A stretch of 35,032 bases of DNA from AP-15 sp036008325 (GCA_036008325.1 DASYNW010000104.1:1-35032), one strand, 5' to 3'; shown: positions 1 through 7,943, numbered from the stretch's first letter. Notes: generated by a model not told the origin, from the letters alone. Numbers and translations: made by a program.

Positions 1-1134
1 CCCCATCTGGTTGTTCAACACCATGCCGCGGGCGACGACGCCGCGGCAGGTGCGGGTGCATTCCTGCCAATTGTCCATGTCGTCCTGCTCGAAGGTGCCG
101 GACGGGCTGAAGCCGCGCACCGCGGCGAGCCGCACCTCCTCCTTGACCTCGGCCGGTGCTGCCTTGTCGCAGAACACCCACGACCATACCTCGGTCTTGT
201 CCGGCCCGCGCGGCTGCCACAGCCGGAAGGTGCGCGAGGTGCTGCGCAGAAACGAGAAATGCGGAAACACGGTGCCGACGATCGGGCTGATCAGCCGGGC
301 GCGCGGCCCCAGGCGCTTGGCCACCTCGTCGCGGATCCGGCGCTCATATTCCTGGATCGCCGGCACCGGCGGGTCGCCCATGTCGTCGGGCCCGACGCAG
401 ATCAGGCTGTGCCCGTTGCCGGGCGAGACCATGGCGCCCAGCGATTTCGGGTTGGCGGTGACCCCGCTGCTGAACGCAGTGGTGATCGCCGACAGATGGG
501 TCCACTGCACGTGATAGGCGTCGCCGCCGAAATTCTCGGCCGGAAACTTCCAGTTGCACGGCATCAGCCATTTATGGGTGGCGAGAACCTCGACCCCGCC
601 CTCGCGCCGGTCGAAGAACACATCGAGATACCACGCCATCTCGCCCAGATACTCGCGCAGCGGCGGCGCCGCCGGGTCGAAGGTGGCGAAGATCAGCCCC
701 TTATGGCTATCCAATTGCGCCACCGGGACGAGGCCCCATTGCGCGCGGTCGAGCTGGTCGTAATAAAAATCCTTCAGGTGCGGAACGCCGGTCAGCGCCC
801 CGTCATTGCGATAGGTCCAGCCGTGATAGGCGCAGGTGAAGCTCGCGGCGTTGCCGCTGTCGGCGCGGCACAGCCGATTGCCGCGATGACGGCAGACATT
901 CAGAAAGGCGTTGACCTTGCCGCGGCTGTCGCGCACCACCAGCACCGGGTCCTCGCCCATATAGCTCGTGTAAAAATCGCCGGGCTCGGGGATCTGGCTC
1001 TCGTGGCACAAAAACAGCCAGCAGCGGGAGAAGATCTGCCTCTGCTCCGCCTCGTAGATTTCCGGCTCGATAAAGATGCGGCGGCTAACGAGGCCGTTGT
1101 CGCTATCGACCAAGCCGTTCAGATCTCGTGCCAT
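1..1134 (-). CDS. Rieske aromatic ring-hydroxylating dioxygenase alpha subunit (3' end cut by window edge)
   Basis: This is the large, catalytic subunit of a ring-hydroxylating oxygenase, which adds O2 across an aromatic ring to give a cis-dihydrodiol. The frame stays open to the left edge, so 378 residues are visible and the C-terminus is missing. The start ATG (1132-1134) follows a GAGGAGG ribosome site at 1140-1146. The Rieske 2Fe-2S cluster ligands are clear: C81-x-H83 and C101-x2-H104. The mononuclear iron site follows as NWKFPAENF...YHVQWTH, with His208 and His213. Overall flavour resembles the biphenyl/phenylpropionate group, and the gene just upstream in the same direction is a matching diol dehydrogenase. 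No beta subunit is visible; it would lie beyond the left edge. The family is secure; the substrate is unknown. Confidence 0.93.
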   Translation of the reverse strand, partial: MARDLNGLVDSDNGLVSRRIFIEPEIYEAEQRQIFSRCWLFLCHESQIPEPGDFYTSYMGEDPVLVVRDSRGKVNAFLNVCRHRGNRLCRADSGNAASFTCAYHGWTYRNDGALTGVPHLKDFYYDQLDRAQWGLVPVAQLDSHKGLIFATFDPAAPPLREYLGEMAWYLDVFFDRREGGVEVLATHKWLMPCNWKFPAENFGGDAYHVQWTHLSAITTAFSSGVTANPKSLGAMVSPGNGHSLICVGPDDMGDPPVPAIQEYERRIRDEVAKRLGPRARLISPIVGTVFPHFSFLRSTSRTFRLWQPRGPDKTEVWSWVFCDKAAPAEVKEEVRLAAVRGFSPSGTFEQDDMDNWQECTRTCRGVVARGMVLNNQMG

Positions 1135-1183
1135 GCCTGCCTCCTCACTGGCTCGCTCGCCCTGCCAGAATATCATTTCTATC

Positions 1184-1261
1184 CGTCATTCCCGCGAATT
1201 CGTGAAGCCAGGGCCGCCGCTTCACCGCCAGCCCCTGGACCCCCGCCTTCGCGGGGGCGAC
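1184..1261. repeat. REP-like palindromic element, copy A
   Basis: This lies between the dioxygenase and SDR genes. It begins CGTCATTCCCGCGAA and ends with a perfect hairpin, CCCCCGC (1240-1246), loop CTTC, GCGGGGG (1251-1257), preceded by CCCCTGGA. The same architecture in inverted orientation is found at 6038-6118. The first hairpin is degenerate in this copy. Elements of this shape are common dispersed intergenic repeats in alphaproteobacteria. It could also act as a transcript-stabilising or attenuating hairpin inside the operon. Confidence 0.75.
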
Positions 1262-1312
1262 GGGCGCTGAGTTGGACAGTTTCCTCGCTGCCCGTCTGTC
1301 CAGCGACAGACC

Positions 1313-2110
1313 TCACCCTCGCCGCGGCATGCGCAGGGTCGATCCGGCATCGACCGACACGATGCTGCCGGTGATCCCGCGGGCATTGGCGCGCGAGGCC
1401 AGAAACACATAGGCGCCGGCGAGATCGGCGGGTTCGAGCGCCATCCGTAGCGGGTTGCCGGCGGCGATCCGCTCCCGCGTGCCGGGAATGGCGAATTGCG
1501 AGCGATCCTCCAGCTGCAACGCCGCCACGCTGCGCAGATCGGTCATCGTGCCGCCCGGGGCGACGCCGTTGACCCGGACATCGGGCCCGAGCTCGACCGC
1601 CAATTGCCGCACGATGCCGACCACCGCATGCTTCGAGGCGGTATAGATGACGCCGCCGCCGGCCGAGGTGAGCCCCGCCCCCGACGCGGTAAAGATCATG
1701 CATCCTTGGCTCTTAGTCAGCTCGGGCAAGGCCGCCTTGGCGCCGAGGATGCAGCCCTTGACGTTGACCGCGAACAATTCGTCGCACGCCGCGGCGAGCT
1801 GGTCCTCGTGCATGTCGGCGAGCGGAATAAAGCCGTCGAGCACTCCGGCATTGCCAACGAAAATGTCGAGCCGGCCAAAGGCGGCGACCGTCGTCGCCAC
1901 CGCCCGCTTATTGTCGTCGAGCCGCGCGACGTCGCCGGCGATCGCCGTCACCTTGTCGCCGAACTCGGCCTTGAGCGCCCCGCCGCGCCCGGCGACGCGG
2001 TCCATGACCGCGACCCGCGCCCCCTCCTCGACAAAGCGCGCGACAACCGCCCGGCCAATCCCCGAGCCGCCGCCGGTCACCAGCGCCACCTGGCCATCGA
2101 GCCAGCCCAT
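1313..2110 (-). CDS. Short-chain dehydrogenase, cis-dihydrodiol dehydrogenase-like
   Basis: This is a 265-residue classical SDR. The NAD-binding TGGGSGIG is at 12-19, NAG at 87-89, the structural Asn at 116, and the catalytic set is Ser143, Tyr156 and Lys160 (YTASK). The stretch around YTASKHAVVGIVRQL and the VRVNGVAPGG segment after it strongly recall BphB/HcaB enzymes. Those oxidise cis-dihydrodiols to catechols with NAD+. It sits directly upstream of the Rieske oxygenase on the same strand, which is the expected product-substrate pairing. An AGGGCGG ribosome site precedes the ATG. About 180 bp, including a palindromic repeat, separates it from the oxygenase. The fold is certain; the dihydrodiol assignment is likely but not proven. 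Confidence 0.9.
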   Translation of the reverse strand: MGWLDGQVALVTGGGSGIGRAVVARFVEEGARVAVMDRVAGRGGALKAEFGDKVTAIAGDVARLDDNKRAVATTVAAFGRLDIFVGNAGVLDGFIPLADMHEDQLAAACDELFAVNVKGCILGAKAALPELTKSQGCMIFTASGAGLTSAGGGVIYTASKHAVVGIVRQLAVELGPDVRVNGVAPGGTMTDLRSVAALQLEDRSQFAIPGTRERIAAGNPLRMALEPADLAGAYVFLASRANARGITGSIVSVDAGSTLRMPRRG

Positions 2111-2139
2111 GCCGCCCTGCTTGTCTGCGCCCGTAAGAC

Positions 2140-2430
2140 CTATCGGGTGCGTTTGTATTCGTAATCCTCCCGCTCGCCATTCCCGGCGCGCAGACCCGAG
2201 GGCAGCGGCGGGCGGGTGGTGTTGACCTTGGCGTGCACGTCGAGCGCCGCCTGATCCTTCCAGCGCTCGAGCAGGGCCAGTTTGTCCGGGTTGACGACGC
2301 TCTGAAACACCTCGAACTGCTCGCAGCCCAGCTCCTTCATGACTTCAGCGCAGCGCCCCTTGTAAGCCTGCGCCAGCTCGGCGCCCTTGCCGGGGGCCGC
2401 GGTGATCGTAACAACGAGTCTGAGGGACAT
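2140..2430 (-). CDS. Antibiotic biosynthesis monooxygenase (ABM) domain protein
   Basis: This is a 96-residue protein. The first 70 residues fit the small ferredoxin-like alpha/beta ABM/YgiN fold: strand LRLVVTITAAPGKG, helix, EQFEVFQSVVNPDKLALLERW, then AALDVHAKV with the family His. Relatives act as cofactor-free quinol monooxygenases or as small helpers of aromatic pathways. The last 25 residues form a charged tail outside the domain. The ATG is preceded by GGAGG. It lies 29 bp upstream of the SDR gene, so the two are probably cotranscribed. The specific reaction cannot be read from sequence. Confidence 0.85.
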   Translation of the reverse strand: MSLRLVVTITAAPGKGAELAQAYKGRCAEVMKELGCEQFEVFQSVVNPDKLALLERWKDQAALDVHAKVNTTRPPLPSGLRAGNGEREDYEYKRTR

Positions 2431-2521
2431 TCTTCCTCCCGTGCATAGCCCGTATCAAGACAGCCGGGGCAGCGCCGGATCACGCCCGCCGCCGCCCCGA
2501 TCGCGTCGGTTTCCGATCGCG

Positions 2522-3646
2522 TCAGTTCAAGCCATAAAAGCCCATCGCCCCACCGGCCATGATCTGGTGCCGGGTCTGCGGCGACAATCCCCGCATGCGC
2601 TCCTCGATCATCTTGGGCGCGCCGGGGAAGAAGCCGTCCGGGTGCGGGTAGTCGGTCGCCCACAGGATCTTGTGCGGGCCGATGTAGTCGGCCAGCACCT
2701 TGATGCTGCCTTCGACCGGCTCGAACGAGATCCAGCAATTGCGCTGGAAGATCTCGCTCGGACGCATCGAGAGGCCGGAATCGTTGAACCCCTGATCGTC
2801 GAAATGCCGGTCCATGCGGTCCAGCCAGGGGGCGATCCAGCCGCCGCCCGATTCGAGGAACGCGACGCGCAATTTCGGGTGGCGGTCAGCGATCCCGCCC
2901 CAGATCACGCTCATCGCCGCCAGCATCATCTCCATCGTGTGGCTGATGATATGGCGGGCGCCGCGGCCCTCAAAGCGGTCGACGCCGACCGTCGGCATGC
3001 CGCTCGAGGCGCCCTCGTGAAAGCCGATGGCGAAATCGAGATCCTCGGCCGCGGCCCAGAACGGCTCGTAACGCGCCTCGTGGATCATCTTGTCGCTATA
3101 GGGGTTGGGGCGGATGAAGCCGGCGTGGAAGCCCAGCTCCTTCTTGGCAAAGCGCATCTCGTCGATCGCCAGCTCGACCGATTGCAATGGCAGCATCGCC
3201 ACTCCGAACAGGCGGTCGGGGTAGGGCTTGCAGTAATCGGCGAGCCAGCGGTTGTAGGCGCGGCACACCGCAGCCGCCAGCACCGGATCGTGGATCGCGC
3301 CCGAAAACAGCCCGAGGCTCGGATAGAGAAAGGCGGCGTCGATGCCGTCGGCATCCATGTCGGGAATGCGGGCGTGCGGGTCGAACCCGCCGGCCTTGCC
3401 GTCCTTGTATTCCATCGTATCGGCGGCGACCACGCCCTGGCGTGCGCCGACAGCGCCGATCCGGCCGATGCCGCGATTGCCGTCCCCGACCACATTCTCG
3501 TCCATGACGAGCCGTTCCTTGCCGTTCTCGCCCTTGACCAGCCGGGGCGCCCGGTCCCGGAATTTCGGGTCGATATATTTGTCCCACAGATCGAGCGGCT
3601 CGAGGATATGACCGTCGGCGTCGATGACGTTGTAGGCGTTTCGCAT
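2522..3646 (-). CDS. Amidohydrolase family 2 (metal-dependent TIM-barrel hydrolase/decarboxylase)
   Basis: This is a 374-residue protein of the amidohydrolase 2 superfamily (ACMSD/resorcylate-decarboxylase type barrels). An N-terminal metal motif D9-A-D-G-H13, an internal His in IGFHEGAS and the C-terminal WATDYPHPD signature are all visible. Members hydrolyse or decarboxylate ring-cleavage and aromatic acid intermediates, often with Zn or Mn. The ATG follows GGAGG (3656-3660). It is the first gene of the minus-strand set amidohydrolase, ABM, SDR, Rieske oxygenase, and is divergent from the flavin monooxygenase at 3805. A distant paralogue lies at 32330-33487. The substrate is unknown. Confidence 0.9.
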   Translation of the reverse strand: MRNAYNVIDADGHILEPLDLWDKYIDPKFRDRAPRLVKGENGKERLVMDENVVGDGNRGIGRIGAVGARQGVVAADTMEYKDGKAGGFDPHARIPDMDADGIDAAFLYPSLGLFSGAIHDPVLAAAVCRAYNRWLADYCKPYPDRLFGVAMLPLQSVELAIDEMRFAKKELGFHAGFIRPNPYSDKMIHEARYEPFWAAAEDLDFAIGFHEGASSGMPTVGVDRFEGRGARHIISHTMEMMLAAMSVIWGGIADRHPKLRVAFLESGGGWIAPWLDRMDRHFDDQGFNDSGLSMRPSEIFQRNCWISFEPVEGSIKVLADYIGPHKILWATDYPHPDGFFPGAPKMIEERMRGLSPQTRHQIMAGGAMGFYGLN

Positions 3647-3804
3647 AACCCGTTTCCTCCGGCTTGGTTCAACGAGAGCGGCGATCGTAGCGCGCCCTGC
3701 GCCGCGGCGCGAGGCTTTATGCCGCAGGTCAGCACTGTTGCGGGTTGTCGCAATGTCGCCGCGAGCGCATCCTCATTGCACGATTGTTGCCATCGGAGAG
3801 GCTC
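3647..3804. promoter_or_regulatory. Divergent intergenic region, probable promoters and operator
   Basis: This 158-bp space separates two divergent catabolic genes and must supply promoters both ways. I recognise no convincing -35/-10 pair. It contains a perfect 12-bp palindrome, GCGCCGCGGCGC, at 3699-3710. This could be an operator but may only reflect high GC. Confidence 0.35.
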
Positions 3805-5031
3805 ATGACAGCCGCCGCGCCGAGCCGCCGCGCCGCTCCCAGCCCCAAGGAGCTGATCCGGCGCGCCCGCGAGCTGGCGCCGGAGATCGCCGCGCTGGCC
3901 GAGGAGACCGAACGCAACCGCACGATTTCACCACACATCATCGCCAAGATCCGAGAGGCTGAGCTGTTGCGCACCACCCGCCCCGCGCAATTCGGCGGCT
4001 TCGAATACGACGCCGTCGTCGCGCTCGAAATCGCGCTGGTGATCTCGGCCGCCTGCGCGTCCACCGGCTGGGCAGTCAACGGCGCGCTCTCCAACGGGAT
4101 TTCGTTCGGCCATTACCCGATCGAGACCCAGCGCGAATTATGGGGCGACGGCGCCGACCCGTTCAGCTGCGCCTGCTTCGCCCCCACCGGCCGCGCCACC
4201 CCGGCCGATGGCGGCTATGTCTTGAACGGCAAGTGGTCCTTCGCCAGCGGCGTCGACCATTCGAGCTGGATCAGGCTCGGCGCGTTGATCGCCCCATCCG
4301 CTGCGCCGGCGCCCGACGCCGCTCCGCCCGATGACGGCGCGTTCTTTCTGCTGCCGGTCGGCGAGGTCGAGATCGAGGACAACTGGTTCGTCTATGGGCT
4401 CAGCGGCACCGGCAGCAAGAACATCATCGTCCGTGACGCCTTTGTCCCGGCGCACCGGGTGCTGCTCTTCGCCGATACCCGCTCCGGCCGCGCCCCCGGC
4501 GCGCGCCATCACCAGAACCCGCTCTACCGCCTGCCATTGCTGGTGCTCGGCGCGACGATGCTGGCCTCGACCGCGGTCGGCGCGGCCAAGGGGGCGCTCG
4601 CCGCCTATCTCGAGATGACCAGCGGCCGCACCACCCGCGGCGCCTTGGCCGGCGGCGGGCTGGCGATGGCCGAGTTCGCCACGATCCAGCTGCGCTATGC
4701 CGAAGCGGCCGCCGCGGTCGAAGCGGCCGAGCTGATCCTGTTTACCGATTTGCGCGCCGCCATGGCCAAGCTGCGCGCCGCGGAAGGGATCACCGTCGCC
4801 GACCGCATCCACGCCCGACGCAACCAGGCCTACGCGACCCGGCTCGCCTTGCAGGCGGTCGAATCGCTCAACGCCTCGACCGGCGGCGCCGGCCTCATGC
4901 TCAGCCACCCGGTGCAGCGCGCCTGGCGCGACGTCAACGCCGTCGCCCGCCATGTCAGCCTCAACTGGGACGCGGTCGGCACCATGTACGGCCAGCACGC
5001 CTTCGGCCTCGAACCGCGCGGCCAGTATTAG
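3805..5031 (+). CDS. Acyl-CoA dehydrogenase-fold flavin monooxygenase
   Basis: This is a 408-residue protein of the acyl-CoA dehydrogenase superfamily. It resembles the two-component flavin monooxygenase branch (HsaA/HpaB/DszC type, Acyl-CoA_dh_2 C-terminal domain) more than true beta-oxidation enzymes. An N-terminal helical domain (about 15-120), a middle beta domain with NGKWSFASG and SGTGS (about 125-230), and a C-terminal helical bundle (about 245-400) are visible. Start ATG 3805 is chosen because GGAGAGG lies at 3795-3801; an earlier in-frame ATG at 3745 has no such site. Enzymes of this type hydroxylate phenols or sterol rings using reduced flavin from a separate reductase. No reductase gene is in the window. 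The gene ends 26 bp from the convergent NHL gene. Confidence 0.87.
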   Translation: MTAAAPSRRAAPSPKELIRRARELAPEIAALAEETERNRTISPHIIAKIREAELLRTTRPAQFGGFEYDAVVALEIALVISAACASTGWAVNGALSNGISFGHYPIETQRELWGDGADPFSCACFAPTGRATPADGGYVLNGKWSFASGVDHSSWIRLGALIAPSAAPAPDAAPPDDGAFFLLPVGEVEIEDNWFVYGLSGTGSKNIIVRDAFVPAHRVLLFADTRSGRAPGARHHQNPLYRLPLLVLGATMLASTAVGAAKGALAAYLEMTSGRTTRGALAGGGLAMAEFATIQLRYAEAAAAVEAAELILFTDLRAAMAKLRAAEGITVADRIHARRNQAYATRLALQAVESLNASTGGAGLMLSHPVQRAWRDVNAVARHVSLNWDAVGTMYGQHAFGLEPRGQY

Positions 5032-5057
5032 CCGGCCCCGTATCCCCCCTCGTCGGA

Positions 5058-6017
5058 TTAACGCACCCGCTCGTATTTCTGCAAGGAGCGGATGTAGTCG
5101 GGGCGCGGCTTGTCGGGGAAGAATTGCGGCCATTGGGTCCACGAGACCTCGCCGACATAGAGGTCGCCGCGGCTGTCGACGGTGAGCCCGTGCGGCCCCA
5201 GAAACGCGGTCGGCGCGGTGCCGGCATGCATGTCGCCGAACCGCGACAGGAGCTTGCCCTGATTGTCGACGATGCTGACCCGCGGCCCCAGATTCGGGCT
5301 GTTGCGGTTGACCGGCTGCACCGGCCCCAATTCGCCGATATAGGCGACCGGGTGCTTGGTATGATCCATGTAGAGCCCGCACGGCCGGTGCAGATTGTTC
5401 CACTGGGTCTCGTACTTGCCGTCGCCGTCGAACACCTGGATGCGGTGGTTTTCGCGGTCGGCGACATAGACCCAGCCATCGGCGTCGGTGCAGATGTTGT
5501 GCACGATGTTGAACTCGCCCGGGTTGGTGCCGGGCTCGCCCCACGATTTCAGCAATCTGCCGTCCGGCGAATACTTATGCACCTTGGCGTTGCCGTAGCC
5601 GTCGGAGACGTAGATCTCGCCCTTCGGCGACAGGGCCGTATGGGTGCAGCGGTGAAACGGCTCGCCGCTCATATAGGGTGCGGGCTTGCCGGGCACCCCC
5701 AACTCCAGCAGAACCTTGCCGTCGAGCGAGCATTTGCGCACGAAATGGCCGCCATCGTCGGTCAGGTAGATCGAATCGTCCGGCCCCATATGAACGCCGT
5801 GCGCGCGCGGAAACTGGCCCTCGCCCCACGAGCGCAGAAACTTGCCGTCGTGGTCGAAGACCATGACCGGGTGGTCGCCGCGGTTGAACACATAGACGTT
5901 GTCGTGAGCGTCGACCCCGACCGCGCCGACCTCCTTGAACGACCATTTGTCGGGCAACTTGGCCCAGTCCTCGATAATTCGGTACTTATAGTCGCCGTCG
6001 CCGACGATCGTTGCCAT
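5058..6017 (-). CDS. NHL-repeat beta-propeller protein, paralogue 1
   Basis: This is a 319-residue protein built of NHL repeats. Clear units are GEIYVSDGYGNAKVHKYSPDG, with WGEPG after it, and GWVYVADRENHRIQVFDGDG. By family it would be annotated as a peptidyl-alpha-hydroxyglycine alpha-amidating lyase-like or SGL-type propeller. There is no signal peptide or membrane segment, so it is probably cytoplasmic, unlike eukaryotic amidating lyase. The start at 6015-6017 follows AAGGAG (6024-6029); an in-frame read-through further upstream runs over a repeat and is not used. It is nearly a copy of the next gene upstream (6133-7083). Enzymatic function is unknown; a lactonase or hydrolase role in the local catabolic pathway is a guess. 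Confidence 0.88.
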   Translation of the reverse strand: MATIVGDGDYKYRIIEDWAKLPDKWSFKEVGAVGVDAHDNVYVFNRGDHPVMVFDHDGKFLRSWGEGQFPRAHGVHMGPDDSIYLTDDGGHFVRKCSLDGKVLLELGVPGKPAPYMSGEPFHRCTHTALSPKGEIYVSDGYGNAKVHKYSPDGRLLKSWGEPGTNPGEFNIVHNICTDADGWVYVADRENHRIQVFDGDGKYETQWNNLHRPCGLYMDHTKHPVAYIGELGPVQPVNRNSPNLGPRVSIVDNQGKLLSRFGDMHAGTAPTAFLGPHGLTVDSRGDLYVGEVSWTQWPQFFPDKPRPDYIRSLQKYERVR

Positions 6018-6037
6018 GTTTTTCTCCTTTGGTGATC

Positions 6038-6118
6038 GTCGCCCCCGCGAAAGCGGGGGTCCAGGGGCGACCGTGCCGGCCCTTGCCTCCCTGGGTTCCC
6101 GCTTTCGCGGGAATGACG
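6038..6118. repeat. REP-like palindromic element, copy B
   Basis: This sits between the two tandem NHL genes. It has two perfect hairpins: CCCCCGC-GAAA-GCGGGGG (6042-6059) and TTCCCGC-TTTC-GCGGGAA (6096-6113). It is the inverted counterpart of the element at 1184-1261, sharing the CCCCTGGACCCCCGC and CGTCATTCCCGCGAA ends when reverse-complemented. A transcript of both NHL genes would cross it. Confidence 0.8.
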
Positions 6119-6132
6119 AATGAGTAGGTGGC

Positions 6133-7083
6133 TCAATGCACGCGTTGGTATTTCTGCAAGGCGCGCAGCCCCGGCGGATGCGGCTGGTCCGGGAACAGCC
6201 CCGGCCACAAGGTCCAGCACACTTCGCCGACATAGAGATCGCCGCGGCTGTCGACCGCGAGCCCGTGCGGCCCGATAAACGCGGTCGGCGCCGTCCCGGC
6301 AAACGGATCGCCGATCCGCGAGAGCAGCTTGCCCTGGTTGTCGACGATGCTGACCCGCGGCCCGAGATTAGCGTTGAGGCGGTTGACCGAGAGCTCGCCG
6401 ATATAGCAGACCGGTTGATGCGCGTATGGCATGTAGAGCCCGCACGGGCGGTGCAGATTGTTCCACTGCGTCTCGTACTTGCCGTTGCCGTCGAACACCT
6501 GGACCCGATGGTTCTCGCGGTCGGCGACATAGACCCAGCCATCGGCGTCGGCGCAGATATTGTGCACCAGGTTGAACTGGCCGGGATCGCTGCCGGGCTC
6601 GCCCCACGACATCAGCAATTTGCCGTCCGGCGAATATTTGTGGACCCGGGCGTTGCCGTAGCCGTCGGAAACGTAGATCTCGCCCTTCGGCGACAGTGCG
6701 GTATGGGTGCAGCGGTTGAACGGCTCGCCGCTCAGATACGGCGCGGGCTTGCCGGGCACGCCCAGTTCGAGCAAGACCTTGCCGTCCTCGAGCCGGCATT
6801 TGCGCACGAAATGGCCGCCATCATCGGTCAGGTAGATCGAATCGTCCGGCCCCATATGGACGCCGTGCGCGCGCGGATACTGCCCCTCGCCCCACGAGCG
6901 CAGAAACTTGCCGTCGCGGTCGAACACCATCATCGGATGGTCGCCGCGGCCAAAGGCATAAACGTTGTCGCTCTTGTCGACCCCGACCGCCGCCACCTCC
7001 TTGAACGACCACCCCTCGGGCAGCTGCGCCCAGTTTTCCTTGATCTCGTATCTGTAGTCGCCCTGGCCCACGACGATCGCCAT
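6133..7083 (-). CDS. NHL-repeat beta-propeller protein, paralogue 2
   Basis: This is a 316-residue NHL-repeat protein, the tandem paralogue of the gene at 5058-6017. Long blocks are identical, for example PRAHGVHMGPDDSIYLTDDG, ELGVPGKPAPY, and most of the NHL strands. Differences cluster near the N-terminus and in the loop after the third quarter (MPYAHQPVCYIGELSVNR). The ATG at 7081-7083 is preceded by GGGGAGG (7091-7097), so this start is preferred over an earlier in-frame ATG at 7128. No export signal is seen. It is probably cotranscribed with paralogue 1 across a 115-bp gap containing a REP-like element. Recent duplication is inferred; the biochemical role is unknown. Confidence 0.88.
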   Translation of the reverse strand: MAIVVGQGDYRYEIKENWAQLPEGWSFKEVAAVGVDKSDNVYAFGRGDHPMMVFDRDGKFLRSWGEGQYPRAHGVHMGPDDSIYLTDDGGHFVRKCRLEDGKVLLELGVPGKPAPYLSGEPFNRCTHTALSPKGEIYVSDGYGNARVHKYSPDGKLLMSWGEPGSDPGQFNLVHNICADADGWVYVADRENHRVQVFDGNGKYETQWNNLHRPCGLYMPYAHQPVCYIGELSVNRLNANLGPRVSIVDNQGKLLSRIGDPFAGTAPTAFIGPHGLAVDSRGDLYVGEVCWTLWPGLFPDQPHPPGLRALQKYQRVH

Positions 7084-7312
7084 GCCGAGCCCTCCCCAAC
7101 GCGCTGACCCCCAGCCTATCGGAGCCACCCCCGCGAAACAATCCCGCTCCGCCCCGCAAGTGCCCTCGCCACACCCATCGCCGAGGCACCCCGCGTCGGC
7201 CCCGTCACAAACGTGGCACGTGAGTTTAAAAACGGCCTTAGTAAGAATTTAACCGCATACTCGCGATCATCGGCAACTCTCCACCCCGGGGCTGCTTTGG
7301 GAACGCTGGAAA

Positions 7313-7571
7313 ATGACCGAATTCTTCTAGGACGCCACTAAACGATGATGAGATCAAGCAGTTACAATCGCTTGTTGCAAGATGCGTTTACAACCATGCA
7401 GCTGGTATCGTGAATATTGCCATCGATATGGCTAGAGACACATTTCAACAAAAATTCGGGAAAACTACTGTGATCGAACCTCCGACGATTGAATACCCGC
7501 CTCAGCAGGGGCCTCAGAAGCCTCTCAGGTCGACGAAAAAGAGTAGCGCGCGATCGCCACAGCGAGCGTAG
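7313..7571 (+). pseudogene. AT-rich small ORF, probably frameshifted remnant
   Basis: A frame open from 7317 to a TAG at 7569-7571 encodes a protein-like sequence beginning NDDEIKQLQSLVARCVYNHA and continuing through GIVNIAIDMARDTFQQKFG to a proline/lysine-rich tail. It has no usable start before an internal ATG at 7428. In the frame shifted by one base, ATG 7313 reads MTEFF then stops. Removing a single T near 7325-7328 would join them into one 85-residue protein starting MTEFFRTPLNDDEI. Base composition at 7317-7490 is far lower in GC than the neighbours, suggesting foreign origin. I recognise no family. This is inference from reading-frame quality only. Confidence 0.35.
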
Positions 7572-7593
7572 ACGCCATGGGGCGAGTGCCGAT

Positions 7594-7633
7594 TGCGGGC
7601 GCCATTCCCACTCGCCGGGGGAGCTGACGGCCC
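7594..7633. repeat. Duplicate of the NirD-like gene 3' end
   Basis: This 40-bp segment matches 7975-8014 at 36 of 40 positions. The second copy includes the stop codon and last ten codons of the Rieske gene at 7983. Here the stop (TAG) reads TGG, so no coding end is preserved. On the minus strand it still reads AVSSPGEWE in the same frame. Confidence 0.75.
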
Positions 7634-7639
7634 GCAACC

Positions 7640-7670
7640 GTAGGGCGAAACAGCGCAGCGCATTCCGCCG
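7640..7670. repeat. 31-bp inverted repeat, left arm
   Basis: The segment starts GTAGGGCG and ends CATTCCGCCG. Its reverse complement occurs at 7913-7943 with one mismatch. It lies 6 bp after the duplicated gene-end fragment. Confidence 0.8.
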
Positions 7671-7760
7671 CCAACGGTTGCCGCATGCGCGGGCCGATCC
7701 CGCCCCGACTGGCCGGTTCCACTTCCGATTGCAGCGCAGCACAACGCCTCTCCTCCTAAT

Positions 7761-7847
7761 CGTCATCACCGGGCTTGTCCCGGTGATCCACGCCTTCTTC
7801 GACCCCGATCGGGGCACGTGGATGGCCGGAACAAGTCCGGCCACGAC
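7761..7847. repeat. REP-like composite palindrome
   Basis: Two hairpins, ATCACCGGG-CTTGT-CCCGGTGAT (7765-7787) and TGGCCGGA-ACAAG-TCCGGCCA (7823-7843), flank a central CCCCGATCGGGG palindrome (7803-7814). CCACG (7788-7792) and CGTGG (7817-7821) pair around the centre. The CGTCATCACCGGGCTTGTCC beginning is a widespread intergenic palindrome type in rhizobial-group genomes. It lies inside the inverted repeat pair. Confidence 0.8.
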
Positions 7848-7912
7848 AGCTTCAGGGGAGATGTTGCTGGTGTGACGGCTGCAAAACGACGAGCACGGCC
7901 AATCCCGGAAAA

Positions 7913-7943
7913 CGGCGGAATGCGCTGCGCTGTTCCGCCCTAC
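7913..7943. repeat. 31-bp inverted repeat, right arm
   Basis: This is the inverted partner of 7640-7670 (30 of 31 positions), itself a near-palindrome around TGCGCTGCGC. It lies 31 bp before the second copy of the gene-end repeat at 7975. Confidence 0.8.

Noticed and set aside
7214..7229. Sigma-54 promoter (TGGCACG, 4-bp gap, TTTAA)
   Set aside because: The -24 half matches, but the -12 half lacks the required GC; the site also faces only a doubtful reading frame.
7362..7844. 160-codon minus-strand ORF in the 7.1-8.0 kb gap
   Set aside because: It is built from the REP element, the inverted repeat and the duplicated gene end; not a coherent protein.
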